NCBI RefSeq assembly: GCF_016587355.1
Contig: NZ_BNJF01000009.1
Span: 1-64,000 of the forward strand
Reading direction: 5' to 3'
Source: Ktedonospora formicarum
GTDB lineage: Bacteria > Chloroflexota > Ktedonobacteria > Ktedonobacterales > Ktedonobacteraceae
Length of the DNA: 64,000 bases
The notes beneath the pieces are model-generated. The model did not search any database, was not told where the DNA came from, and worked only from the letters and a program-made list of their open reading frames with translations. This document shows positions 45,319 to 54,100 of this stretch, piece after piece (position 1 is the stretch's first letter; each line of letters opens with the position of its first letter). The position numbers were made by a program, and so were the translations under genes.

Positions 45319-46758
45319 ATGAACGTAACAACACAATCCGAATGCATTTCTTATCGTTTGCAAGAGAATGTAGAGATACGTGAAAGTGGGGATGGGGTCG
45401 TGATGACCTCTCCTCATTGCCAGATTACTCTTCCTCATCTTAGTCCGGGCCAACTCCGTGTGATGATAATGCTTACGACAACAGCCTGTTCGATGCAGCA
45501 GATTAATGAGTCTCTTATTGAAGCGCATGAAGAGAATATGCTAGCTACTTTCTATCGTTATTTGTCCTGTCTGATGCGGCATCAGATGCTCTTCATTTGT
45601 GCGGAAAGCGGCGATCAAAATCGACCTCTAGCAACGTTGATAGCAATTTCATCGCACTTCCAACAGAGATGGGTAGCCATCCAGAGAGATCAGGCTTACA
45701 GAATGTCACGGTTCGCCTATGTAAGACGGGATGAGGATGGGTGTAATTATATAGAATCTCCTCTCTCTCATGCTCGAATCAGGCTTGATCATGCAGTTGC
45801 GGCGTGTGTAGTGTATCATCTCAGCAATGCAGTTACTCCCATTGAGCTTGCCCAAACTCTCCCCGGAGAGGATAGCAATACCGTGACAGGTTTACTTGCT
45901 TTATTGGTGATGGCCAACTTCGTGTCTCCGACAACACATGAAGGTCGGCTTAGCGAAGAGGATGATGAAACCTGTATGCAGTGGGACTTTCATGACCTCC
46001 TGTTTCATAGTCGTAGCCGGATAGGGAGACATGATAACATGGTAGGAGGTACCTACCGTTTTCTGCATCGCATTCCTCCTCTGCCCGCAGTGAAGCAAAC
46101 TCAGTGGCCTGTGACTCTACCATTGCCCCAACCTGATAGGGAGAGGATTCGTCAAGTAGATCCTGGTTTAACCGCTGTGATGGATGCTCGGGCCTCGATA
46201 CGCGAGTATGATAATAATCCAGTTACGGTTGCTCAACTTGGTGAGTTTCTCTATCGGGTTGCTCGTGTCAAAGAAGTCCATCAAAATGGAGAAACAGGTG
46301 ACATTACAAAACGACCATATCCCTGCAGCGGCGCAGCCTATGAAATAGAGTTTTACCTGACCATTGACCGTTGTGAAGGTCTCACTCCAGGTTTCTATTG
46401 GTATGATCCATTGAATCATGCTTTGTCTTTTATCCGAGAAGCAAATCAAGATACTGAAAATATGTTATCGGAGGCATCTCGATCCGCTGGTGGGCACAGC
46501 CGCCCCCAGATCTTGATCAATCTTGCTGCACGTTTCCAGAGGGTCTCATGGAAGTATCAAAGTATAGCTTATGCGCTTACACTGAAAAATGTAGGGGTAA
46601 TTTATTCTACTATGTATCTTGTTGCTACTGCTATGAACTTAGCCCCTTGTGCTCTAGGAGCAGGCGACTCCGATCGCTTCACAAAATTATCAGGTACCGA
46701 TTATCTGAAGGAAACGTCTGTTGGTGAATTTTTGTTGGGTAGTAAACCGGTAAAGTAG
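45319..46758 (+). CDS. SagB-type FMN dehydrogenase of the TOMM cluster
   Basis: About 479 residues. The N-terminal half is an extra winged-helix-like domain as in long SagB proteins. The C-terminal nitroreductase fold shows VMDARASIREYDNNPVTVAQ, the substrate/FMN segment RPYPCSGAAYEIEFYLTIDR, QSIAYALTLKNVGVIYSTMY, and the end GAGDSDRFTKLSGTDYLKET. It should oxidise azolines to thiazoles or oxazoles using FMN. Start: ATG at 45319 after GAGAGGAG; a TTG two codons upstream is possible. It is the last gene of the cluster; a 20-bp palindrome follows 10 bases after the stop. Confidence 0.92.
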   Translation: MNVTTQSECISYRLQENVEIRESGDGVVMTSPHCQITLPHLSPGQLRVMIMLTTTACSMQQINESLIEAHEENMLATFYRYLSCLMRHQMLFICAESGDQNRPLATLIAISSHFQQRWVAIQRDQAYRMSRFAYVRRDEDGCNYIESPLSHARIRLDHAVAACVVYHLSNAVTPIELAQTLPGEDSNTVTGLLALLVMANFVSPTTHEGRLSEEDDETCMQWDFHDLLFHSRSRIGRHDNMVGGTYRFLHRIPPLPAVKQTQWPVTLPLPQPDRERIRQVDPGLTAVMDARASIREYDNNPVTVAQLGEFLYRVARVKEVHQNGETGDITKRPYPCSGAAYEIEFYLTIDRCEGLTPGFYWYDPLNHALSFIREANQDTENMLSEASRSAGGHSRPQILINLAARFQRVSWKYQSIAYALTLKNVGVIYSTMYLVATAMNLAPCALGAGDSDRFTKLSGTDYLKETSVGEFLLGSKPVK

Positions 46759-46768
46759 TTGTCATGCT

Positions 46769-46788
46769 TCCCATTTGATCAAATGGGA
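46769..46788 (+). terminator. 20-bp perfect palindrome after the SagB gene
   Basis: TCCCATTTGA and its exact complement with no spacer, centred on GATC, just after the last gene of the TOMM cluster. It may end the transcript; no T-run. Confidence 0.5.
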
Positions 46789-47693
46789 GTATCAATTGTC
46801 CTCATCTCGCCATTATAATGAGAGCTTGCTTGCCTGTGGGGCAGATTGGATATTCCTATGTTCCGAATGAGGGAGCATGATAGTGGGTGGCTTAGGGAAC
46901 GTGTGCGGCAGAGAGTGATCAGTTCAGCTATTAACGAGTTAACCTGCTTGTGAGGTAGATCATCCGAGATCATTTGGCGTTGTCAGCACACAGAAACTCA
47001 AAAGAGCGACAATGGATAATAGAATGTAAAATGCTTTTTTCAACACAAAGCGTATTCCTTTCTTCAATAACATCCTTGCTCTGAGCAGTTGGTACGCCTA
47101 TTCGTGGTAACCTCTTGCAGAGGTGATGAGCATCGGCATGTTTTCTCTTCACGCAAAACGTATCGTGATAGCCGCGACGTGTGGCCTTTACAAAGTCTGC
47201 AGATTGAGGAATTTATTCCCCTCGACGAGTCCGAGAGGAGTTATATCGTCGATGACGCGTTGATACAACCTTTGACTAGTGGCATCATGGTTCGGTCATA
47301 GACACAAGTTCCCCATCCTGTAAACAAGAAGTTTAAATGGCTTAAATGGCTTTATGTGTATGTTCCTACATCGCATTTCTCCTCACAAAAAAATTGCGCT
47401 GCACTTGTTTCCCCCTTTCCACATAGTGAATGTACCTGGTTAAGGGAATACATACAAGTACGCAAAATCTTTTGACAAAGAACATACAGACATTTCTTGC
47501 AGGAGCAAATTATCTTTGTTCGGCTCTGCGAGGATGCAGCGATAGAGAGTCGTTGGACATATTGATTGCCGACGGCTCTACCGCCTCAAATCTGTGCTGG
47601 AAGATGAGACGGCCTTTCCAGTTGAGGTGAAGGCGGAGAAGGTGATGTGAAGGGACGAATATGCGCTAAAGAGAGGTATATGTGATGTGAGGA
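46789..47693. other. No recognisable gene
   Basis: About 900 bases downstream of the TOMM cluster. No transporter, protease or immunity frame is visible. A 70-codon plus frame at 47089-47301 shows no family features. Confidence 0.4.
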
Positions 47694-47846
47694 ATGGAAT
47701 TGACGGAGAGTGAGCAGCAGATTATCAGGATGCTGTTGGCGAAGGTCGGGATCACGGACTATGAAGTGTTCATCAATGCGCCAGAAAGAGACAATCTTCC
47801 CGGAAGCCGGTATTCAGGCGAGATCTCGGCGTTTTCAGGGTGGTGA
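47694..47846 (+). CDS. Small hypothetical protein (50 residues)
   Basis: Reads MELTESEQQIIRMLLAKVGI, then TDYEVFINAPERDNLPGSRY and so on to a TGA at 47844. GTGAGG lies before the ATG. The composition is protein-like and acidic. It is followed by two more short frames in the same direction, which suggests a small accessory gene group. No family recognised. Confidence 0.45.
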   Translation: MELTESEQQIIRMLLAKVGITDYEVFINAPERDNLPGSRYSGEISAFSGW

Positions 47847-47861
47847 CGAGAAAGCATATCT

Positions 47862-48004
47862 ATGGTTGTTGATTTGAATGGTATGAAAGGGGATATACGC
47901 TGGGGCATGAAGTTGGTTTTTGGGAGGTGACTTCGCGAGAAGAGTTGAGAAATCAGGTGCGTGTATGCAAAGCGATTGCGGAAGCGCAAGCACGATTGGG
48001 TTGA
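47862..48004 (+). pseudogene. Frameshifted small gene
   Basis: ATG at 47862 begins MVVD; after one base change of frame the sequence reads FEWYERGYTLGHEVGFWEVT and then SREELRNQVRVCKAIAEAQA RLG before a TGA at 48002. The second part is strongly protein-like. A one-base indel near 47873 would restore a 47-residue protein. Confidence 0.4.
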
Positions 48005-48018
48005 GGACAAGAGAAGGG

Positions 48019-48111
48019 ATGATCATTGTGAGCGAGAAAACAGCGGAGATGATCGTGAGGATGGTCCAGGATGGTGTAGCATTGGAGCGCGAGGAGATAC
48101 GAAGGGTATAA
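48019..48111 (+). CDS. Short hypothetical peptide (30 residues)
   Basis: ATG at 48019 after AGAGAAGGG encodes MIIVSEKTAEMIVRMVQDGV and ten more residues, a single amphipathic helix. Same direction as the two frames before it. Could be a real small gene or the tail of a decayed one. Confidence 0.35.
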   Translation: MIIVSEKTAEMIVRMVQDGVALEREEIRRV

Positions 48112-48390
48112 TTACGCGCCGTTGTGTTGTTCTCTTACAGGAGCAGGCTACCACGCCGCACATCCAGTTTTGCAACGCCATCTCCAAAGCTTGTCCTCTG
48201 AGCCAATGGTCCCAGAACGCTCCAGAACCAGAACGGTTCTGCGAGAATGAAACTACCTGAAGTACCTGCATAGTGATGGGAGGGCAGCCCCACCTTCGTG
48301 TTTGCTCGCCCCTAATCGGAGCGTCGCCAACAGGCGTCTCTCATGCTCTGCCACACCGCTGGCAGGTGCAACAGAAAGGAAAGGAAACGT

Positions 48391-49320
48391 ATGCCACGTT
48401 CACCACACGATCAAGCGATCGTTGACCGCTTGCTTCCCGCATTCACGACTTGGTCCAAGTATCAACAAGATCGGCATGTCAAGTATAACCGGCAGGGACG
48501 AGTGTGCCGTTTGAGGCTGTCCGGACTTGGTCTCACCATGCTACTCCCGGAAGTCGGCCAGTTCTCCCAATTGGAGTACCTGGATCTCGACTCCAATCAG
48601 CTCACATCTCTGCCAGAGGAACTGGGCCAACTCTCCCAATTGAAACGCCTGGAGTTGCATGGCAATCAGCTTACATTTCTGCCAGAGGAACTGGGCCGGC
48701 TCTCCCAATTGGAGTACCTGTATCTGAGCTCCAATCGACTCACATCTCTACCAGAGGAACTAGGCCAACTCTCTCAACTGGAGTACCTGGATCTCGACTC
48801 CAATCAGCTTATGTCCTTGCCAGAGGAACTGGGCCAACTCTCCCAATTACAACGCCTGGATCTGGACGCCAATCGACTTACATCTCTGCCAGAGGAACTG
48901 GGTCAGCTCTCACAATTGCAATGGCTTTCTCTGCGGGATAATCAGCTCACATCTCTGCCAGAGGAACTGGGCCAACTCTCCCAATTACAACGCCTGGATC
49001 TGTTTGGCAATCAGCTCACATCTCTGCCAAAGGAACTGGGCCAGCTCTCCCAATTGCTACGTCTGGATCTGGACGCCAATCGACTTACATCTCTGCCAAA
49101 GGAACTGGGCCAACTCTCTCAATTGATGTCCCTGTGTCTGAATGCCAATCAGCTTACGTCCTTGCCAGAGGAACTGGGCCAGCTCTCTCAGTTGGAGTCC
49201 CTCGACCTGGCTGACAACCCGAACCTGCACCATCCACCTCCTGAGGTGGTTCATGAGGGGCTCAAAGCCACCCTCACGTATCTGCGCAACCACCAGAATG
49301 GGAAGACGCTTGCCTCTTGA
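48391..49320 (+). CDS. Leucine-rich-repeat protein
   Basis: About 309 residues. After a 45-residue N-terminal cap (MPRSPHDQAIVDRLLPAFTT), it consists of ten or eleven 23-residue repeats close to LxxLDLDSNQLTSLPEELGQ-LSQ, capped by DNPNLHHPPPEVVHEGLKAT. The repeats form a curved solenoid of the bacterial LRR type used for protein binding. ATG at 48391 follows AAGGAAAGGAAA. No signal peptide, so it acts in the cytoplasm. The repeats are so alike in DNA (69-bp units) that their number probably changes by recombination. Confidence 0.85.
   Translation: MPRSPHDQAIVDRLLPAFTTWSKYQQDRHVKYNRQGRVCRLRLSGLGLTMLLPEVGQFSQLEYLDLDSNQLTSLPEELGQLSQLKRLELHGNQLTFLPEELGRLSQLEYLYLSSNRLTSLPEELGQLSQLEYLDLDSNQLMSLPEELGQLSQLQRLDLDANRLTSLPEELGQLSQLQWLSLRDNQLTSLPEELGQLSQLQRLDLFGNQLTSLPKELGQLSQLLRLDLDANRLTSLPKELGQLSQLMSLCLNANQLTSLPEELGQLSQLESLDLADNPNLHHPPPEVVHEGLKATLTYLRNHQNGKTLAS
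48560..49205 (+). repeat. 69-bp tandem repeats inside the LRR gene
   Basis: Units contain ACATCTCTGCCAGAGGAACT and CTCTCCCAATT with few changes. Two units carry AAGGAACTGG in place of GAGGAACTGG, which shows that units have been copied within the gene. Confidence 0.85.
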
Positions 49321-49661
49321 TGCTGAATGTTGGCTCGTGCGGAGGGAGGGGAGGCCGATGTTCTCTCTTGGAAAAAGCATCACGCAGGAAAAAAACAGTC
49401 GTTTCCCCCTCACCACATTCTTGATTTCCAGCATGATGGGAGATGAATCCAGGTGAGGAGCGCTTTCTTCGTATCTCGCCTGGATCTTTTTTCTGGGTTT
49501 CACCCAAAAATGCGCAGGTGTTTGATACTGTGAACGAACAAAAATGTCCCTGAGCACTTTGCGTTCGCAGGCCTCACCTATCACATCATCACCCAGGTGG
49601 TTCCCATGAAATCAAGATTGCATACAAATTGGGCATGTTGAGCTCAAATCTTGTAAGGCCG
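49321..49661. other. No recognisable gene
   Basis: About 340 bases after the LRR gene, with no supported frame on either strand. Confidence 0.35.
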
Positions 49662-49690
49662 CTCGCCAGACAGAGTCTCTGCCTGGCGAG
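49662..49690 (-). terminator. Stem-loop after the CBU_0592-type gene
   Basis: CTCGCCAG-A-CAGAG / CTCTG-C-CTGGCGAG, an almost continuous 13-bp stem located 22 bases past the stop of the minus-strand membrane-protein gene. Confidence 0.5.
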
Positions 49691-49712
49691 TTTCTGGTTC
49701 GTTGTGGGAAAA

Positions 49713-49964
49713 TCAGTGAGCTGAACCAGGTATTCCCTCCCTTATCCGAGCGAAAACGCTCCAACAGGAGACCAATGCCCATCCCCCTTCCAGCATCAAA
49801 AAGCCCCACTGGAAATCCAGGGCGGCAAGGATTGCGAGAACACCAGAACCAATGACATTGAGAAGTAGGTAGGGGTAGGATTGCTGACTGAGAACGCGAA
49901 ATTGTGAGAGGGCAAATCCTCCCAGAACCATAAGAGCACCAACAATTTGCAAAATACCGCTCAT
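49713..49964 (-). CDS. CBU_0592-family small membrane protein
   Basis: An 83-residue protein: MSGILQIVGALMVLGGFALS, QFRVLSQQSYPYLLLNVIGS and GFLMLEGGWALVSCWSVFAR. The order of a first helix, the 'SYPYLLLN-h-h-GS' turn, a second helix and the 'GFhxLExxWAhVS' third helix is the pattern of the CBU_0592 family of small integral membrane proteins, of unknown function. ATG follows GAGGAGG, a strong ribosome binding site. Confidence 0.8.
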   Translation of the reverse strand: MSGILQIVGALMVLGGFALSQFRVLSQQSYPYLLLNVIGSGVLAILAALDFQWGFLMLEGGWALVSCWSVFARIREGIPGSAH

Positions 49965-50462
49965 GAAGAACCTCCTCAGGTCGCTTGTGACAGATTTTTT
50001 GTGCGTCGTCTTTACTTACCGGGTACGACGCACTCCTCGTCCGGGCGAACATGAGAGGATCGCTTACCCAGTATAGCACACAGTCTTGTAATCTCTGACA
50101 TTACTTCCAGGTGTTCTTGTGCGATATATGCCCTCTTATTGAACAAATCAGATCCTTGGTATTTTGCTTTTTTCTGTGCCATTGATCATCCGTACCTTTT
50201 AGACTTTCTCTTTTCCCTACCTATTCTATCGGGTACGTAAACACCATTGGCTCGTGGCAAAGTCGAGCGGCGTAGTTCGTCCAGATGAGAACAACGGATG
50301 TGTCTTTCGTGATAAGATAAACGACGAAGACAGCAATGTATGCACCGATCATCCAGATCATTAAAAGTATACAGATGACATCATTTATCTTGCCTTATGG
50401 TGATGTCTATTTTCGCAGAGGCTGGACAATTCTGAAATTATGTGAGGAGGATTAAAGCAGTT
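49965..50462. other. Intergenic stretch before the IS607 element
   Basis: Contains the leader of the small membrane-protein gene. The AT-rich right part is host DNA or the outer left end of the IS607-family element; the border is not evident. Confidence 0.35.
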
Positions 50463-50502
50463 TGGACATAAGCACTCAAATGTGTTAAAATATACTTATG
50501 TC
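50463..50502 (+). promoter_or_regulatory. Leaderless promoter and inverted repeats at the tnpA start
   Basis: TGGACA (50463-50468), 17-base spacer, TAAAAT (50486-50491), then 6 bases to the ATG at 50498, so transcription would begin at the start codon. GACATAAG (50465-50472) and CTTATGTC (50495-50502) form an inverted repeat spanning the promoter; ATGTGTT/AACACAT is nested with it. These may be TnpA binding sites that also allow autoregulation. Confidence 0.55.
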
Positions 50503-51112
50503 AAACACATATAGCATTCAGACGTTTGGTAAAATGATTGGCAAGTCAACCAAGACGCTCCAAAAATGGGACCGTGAAGGCAAGTTAGTCGCCCATCGCT
50601 CTCCACAATCAAATCGGCGCTACTACACTCACGATCAGTACCTTGAGTATCGTGGGTTCAAAGCACCTGAACAGGGCCTTACCATTGTCTATGCTCGTGT
50701 TTCAGGAGTCGCACAAAAGCCTGACCTTGCAAACCAACTGGCGGCGTTACAAGCGTATTGCACTACCCATGATGTTACTGTTGATGAATGGATACAGGAT
50801 ATTGGTAGTGGACTCAACTACAAGCGCAAAGGCTTCAATCAACTAATGGAGATGGTTGAGTTAGGGCGGGTGAGGCGCATTGTTCTTGCTCATCGAGATC
50901 GGTTGGTACGCTTCGGATACGAATACTTTGAAGCCTTCTGTGAGCGACATCATACCGAACTTGTGGTCATTAATGGAGAAAACCTTTCTCCTGAGCAAGA
51001 GCTTGTGCGTGATCTTCTCGCCATAGTAACGGTATTTAGTGCTCGACTGCACGGGTTACGCCCCTACAAGAAAGCGATCAAAGATGCTGCTTTGCACAAA
51101 AATCAAGATTGA
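50498..51112 (+). CDS. tnpA: IS607-family TnpA serine recombinase
   Basis: A 204-residue transposase. The N-terminal MerR-like helix-turn-helix is SIQTFGKMIGKSTKTLQKWD, followed by REGKLVAHRSPQSNRRYYTH. The catalytic resolvase domain begins TIVYARVSGVAQKPDLANQL, with the nucleophilic Ser in YARVS, and continues through IQDIGSGLNYKRKGFNQLM and VLAHRDRLVRFGYEYFE, with the conserved arginines. Length and domain order are typical. Translation appears to be leaderless. The downstream tnpB starts inside it, at 51084. Confidence 0.93.
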   Translation: MSNTYSIQTFGKMIGKSTKTLQKWDREGKLVAHRSPQSNRRYYTHDQYLEYRGFKAPEQGLTIVYARVSGVAQKPDLANQLAALQAYCTTHDVTVDEWIQDIGSGLNYKRKGFNQLMEMVELGRVRRIVLAHRDRLVRFGYEYFEAFCERHHTELVVINGENLSPEQELVRDLLAIVTVFSARLHGLRPYKKAIKDAALHKNQD

Positions 51113-54100
51113 GGTGAATGAGCAGGACGCCGCCACGCTTGAGTTCATGCAGGGGAAGTGTCGAGGCTGTGCGCTATGAGAGCGCATCGTAGTATCCCTG
51201 GTTCAGCCAGGTAGAACTGAGAAGTAAGTTCTAGGGTTAACAGCTTACCTTAACACTGAAAAGTGCCAGGGGACCGTAGCATGCTGCTAACGCGGTGGAT
51301 ATCCCAAAGCACTGTAGGATATGTCCCGCAAGACCCGTGCGATATGGTAAAAGCTAAACTGCTTGAAGCTCAATCTCCATCGGGGTTCACATTCCCCCAC
51401 TGGTAGAGTGCTTGAAACCAGTGTCATATGGTGTAAAGGTCTGAATCCTCGACTTTTACAACTTCTTCCATATGAGCGATGGCGAACGACGCCACCTAAA
51501 GAGATGAATGAGCTACCTACGTCGCGCTCGGACGTACTACGATGACGAACCATAGGATCATCTAAAGGGGGAGACCCCCATGATGACGGACATCCCATAG
51601 TAGTCAGAGGAGGGGAAAGCCCTCTACACGGCAAAGGGGATGAGGTGATGAGATACTCAGCAAAGTGAGGTACTTGAGATGAGGACAGCCGAAACCGTCC
51701 TGAGTATCATTCAAGAACGCGGCAAACGAGGACTGCCGTTGGAAGAAGTCTATCGGCAATTGTACAATCCAGACTTGTACCTGCGTGCCTATGCAAAATT
51801 GTATGCCAACGATGGAGCAATGACACCAGGAACAACAGCGGAGACCGTGGATGCGATGGCGCTCACCAAGATCAAGAAGATCATCGAAGCACTCCGTGAG
51901 GAACGGTATCGATGGACACCAGTAAAGCGAGTTTACATTGCAAAGAAGAATGGCAAACTCCGCCCGCTTGGCCTGCCTTCTTGGTCTGACAAATTGCTGC
52001 AAGAGGTGCTCCGGCAAATCTTAGAAGCGTACTATGAACCTCAGTTCAATCAGCATTCACATGGTTTCCGACCTGAACGGGGATGTCACAGCGCATTACG
52101 TGAGGTGGCAAATGTCTGGTCAGGCACCAAGTGGTTCCTTGAGGGCGACATATCAGATTGTTTTGGGAGCCTGGACCACGAAATCATGCTCTCCATTCTG
52201 GGAGAACGTATTCATGACAATCGGTTCCTACGGTTGATCCAAAACCTTCTCCAAGCTGGCTATTTGGAAGACTGGACCTACCATACCACCTGGAGCGGGA
52301 GCCCACAGGGCGGTGTGATCAGTCCGGTCCTCTCAAATATCTATTTGGATAAACTGGATAAGTACATTGAAGAGAGGCTCCTTCCAACCTACACCAAAGG
52401 TGAGATCAGACGAAGAAATCCCAGATACACTGCCATCCAGAGGAAAATCGAGAACGCCAAACAAGAGGGTCACATCAGAGAAGTGAAGGTACTGTATCAA
52501 CAACTCCGACAGGAAGCCTCTAGCGATCCTGATGACCCTTCTTACCGGCGGCTTCGGTACGTTCGTTATGCGGACGACTGGCTGATCGGGTTCATTGGCC
52601 CGCAATCGGAACTGGAAGAGATTAAACGTCAAATTGGGGCGTATCTCCAAGAAACGCTCAAACTCCATCTCTCAGAAGAGAAGACGCTTATCACCCATGC
52701 AGCTACCGAAGCGGCCCGTTTTCTGGGGTATGAACTGATGAGTCAACATGCGACGGATCAAATTGATGGCAACGGACGGCGGAAGATCAATCGGAACATT
52801 GGTCTACGTATCCCGACTGACGTCATTGAAAAGAAAAGCCGCATATACATGAAAGAAGAAAAGCCGACCTATCGAGCAGAACTGCTTTCAGATGATGACT
52901 ACAGTATCATCAGTCGATACCAGTCAGAATACCGGGGAATAGTTCAATATTATATACTTGCCACCAATATTCGACGGCTCAACAAGCTCCACTGGATTAT
53001 GCGTATGTCGCTGCTGAAAACACTGGCAAACAAGCATAAAGCCCGCGTAACTGCTATGGTGCGCAAGTATCAAACGCAGACAGAGACTCCATACGGGCAA
53101 ATGAAATGCTTGGAAGTTAAAGTAGAACGACAGGGAAAGAAACCATTGATAGCACAATTTGGAGGAATACCACTCCGTAGGAGAAAAGCGACACTCCTCA
53201 ACGATCAGCTACCGATCTACAAGAAATTTGAGCGCAATGAACTGATTAAACGGCTTCTCGCAGATACATGCGAACTATGCGGCTCCAAAGAACAAGTAGA
53301 GGTTCATCATATCCGTAAACTGGCTGACCTGAATGTGAAGGGGAGGAAAGAAAAGCCTCGCTGGATACAGATCATGGCAGCAAGAAGAAGAAAAACGCTG
53401 ATTACCTGTCGTCGATGCCACGAAAATATCCACTACGGAGAACGAAGGCACCGAAACTTGAACATCACTGGCGAGCCGGATGAGTCGAAAGGTTCAAGTC
53501 CGGTTCTGAGGGAGACTGAGAGAAAAGGAGCAAGCAATTGAAACCTCGCTCCCAGTCTACCCTACTGTACAACTGGCAGGTGATGAGGCTTCGTGAAGGT
53601 GCGAAGTGGAACCTTTATGCAGCCAAGAAGAGCTTGCAGGAGAGTAAGGTCCATGATCCTGAGCTCATTCAGGTTTATGGCAAGTTGCTACATGAGGTCT
53701 ACTTTCGCCTCGACAAAGCCATGAAAGCTTTTTACCGAAGAGTGAAGGCAGGCGAGACACCTGGGTTCCCAAGGGTGCGCCCACGTCATTGTTTCTTTAC
53801 GCTCTGCTACCCAGCTATGTACATCAAGGTAGAGGGCAACACACTTCCCCTGCCCACCGGAGGAGGAGGGAGGCATGGGACAAAGTCCTATCCCAATATT
53901 GTTGCTCGCCTCACCGAGACAGCACCAAAGGACTACAAAGAAGTTGCTATTAGTCGTGACGCCAGAGGCAATTACTACGCATCCTTTGTGACCGAGCGCA
54001 AAGAAGAACGGCATGAGTATGATGGTATTGTTGCCTTCGACTTAGGCATGAAGACACTGGCAACTGGCGTGAATGAGCAAGGACGGTTCTATCATGTTGG

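Larger units (their letters stand above)
51169..53565 (+). mobile_element. Group II intron within tnpB
   Basis: The 5' end is GTGCG (group II consensus GUGYG) at 51169, and the 3' end is ...CCCTAC (consensus AY) at 53565. Domain V lies at 53473-53506 and a domain VI stem follows, with an unpaired A in AGTCTACCC as candidate branch point. The 500 bases before the reverse transcriptase gene carry domains I-III. It lies in sense orientation, so it can be spliced from the tnpB mRNA. Total 2,397 bases. Confidence 0.9.

Noticed and set aside
46789..47693. Search for an immunity, protease or transporter gene after the TOMM cluster
   Set aside because: Only short frames without membrane or catalytic motifs are present.
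48504..48941. 145-codon frame inside the LRR gene
   Set aside because: It is the repeat DNA read in another frame; the LRR frame has the ribosome binding site and the known motif.
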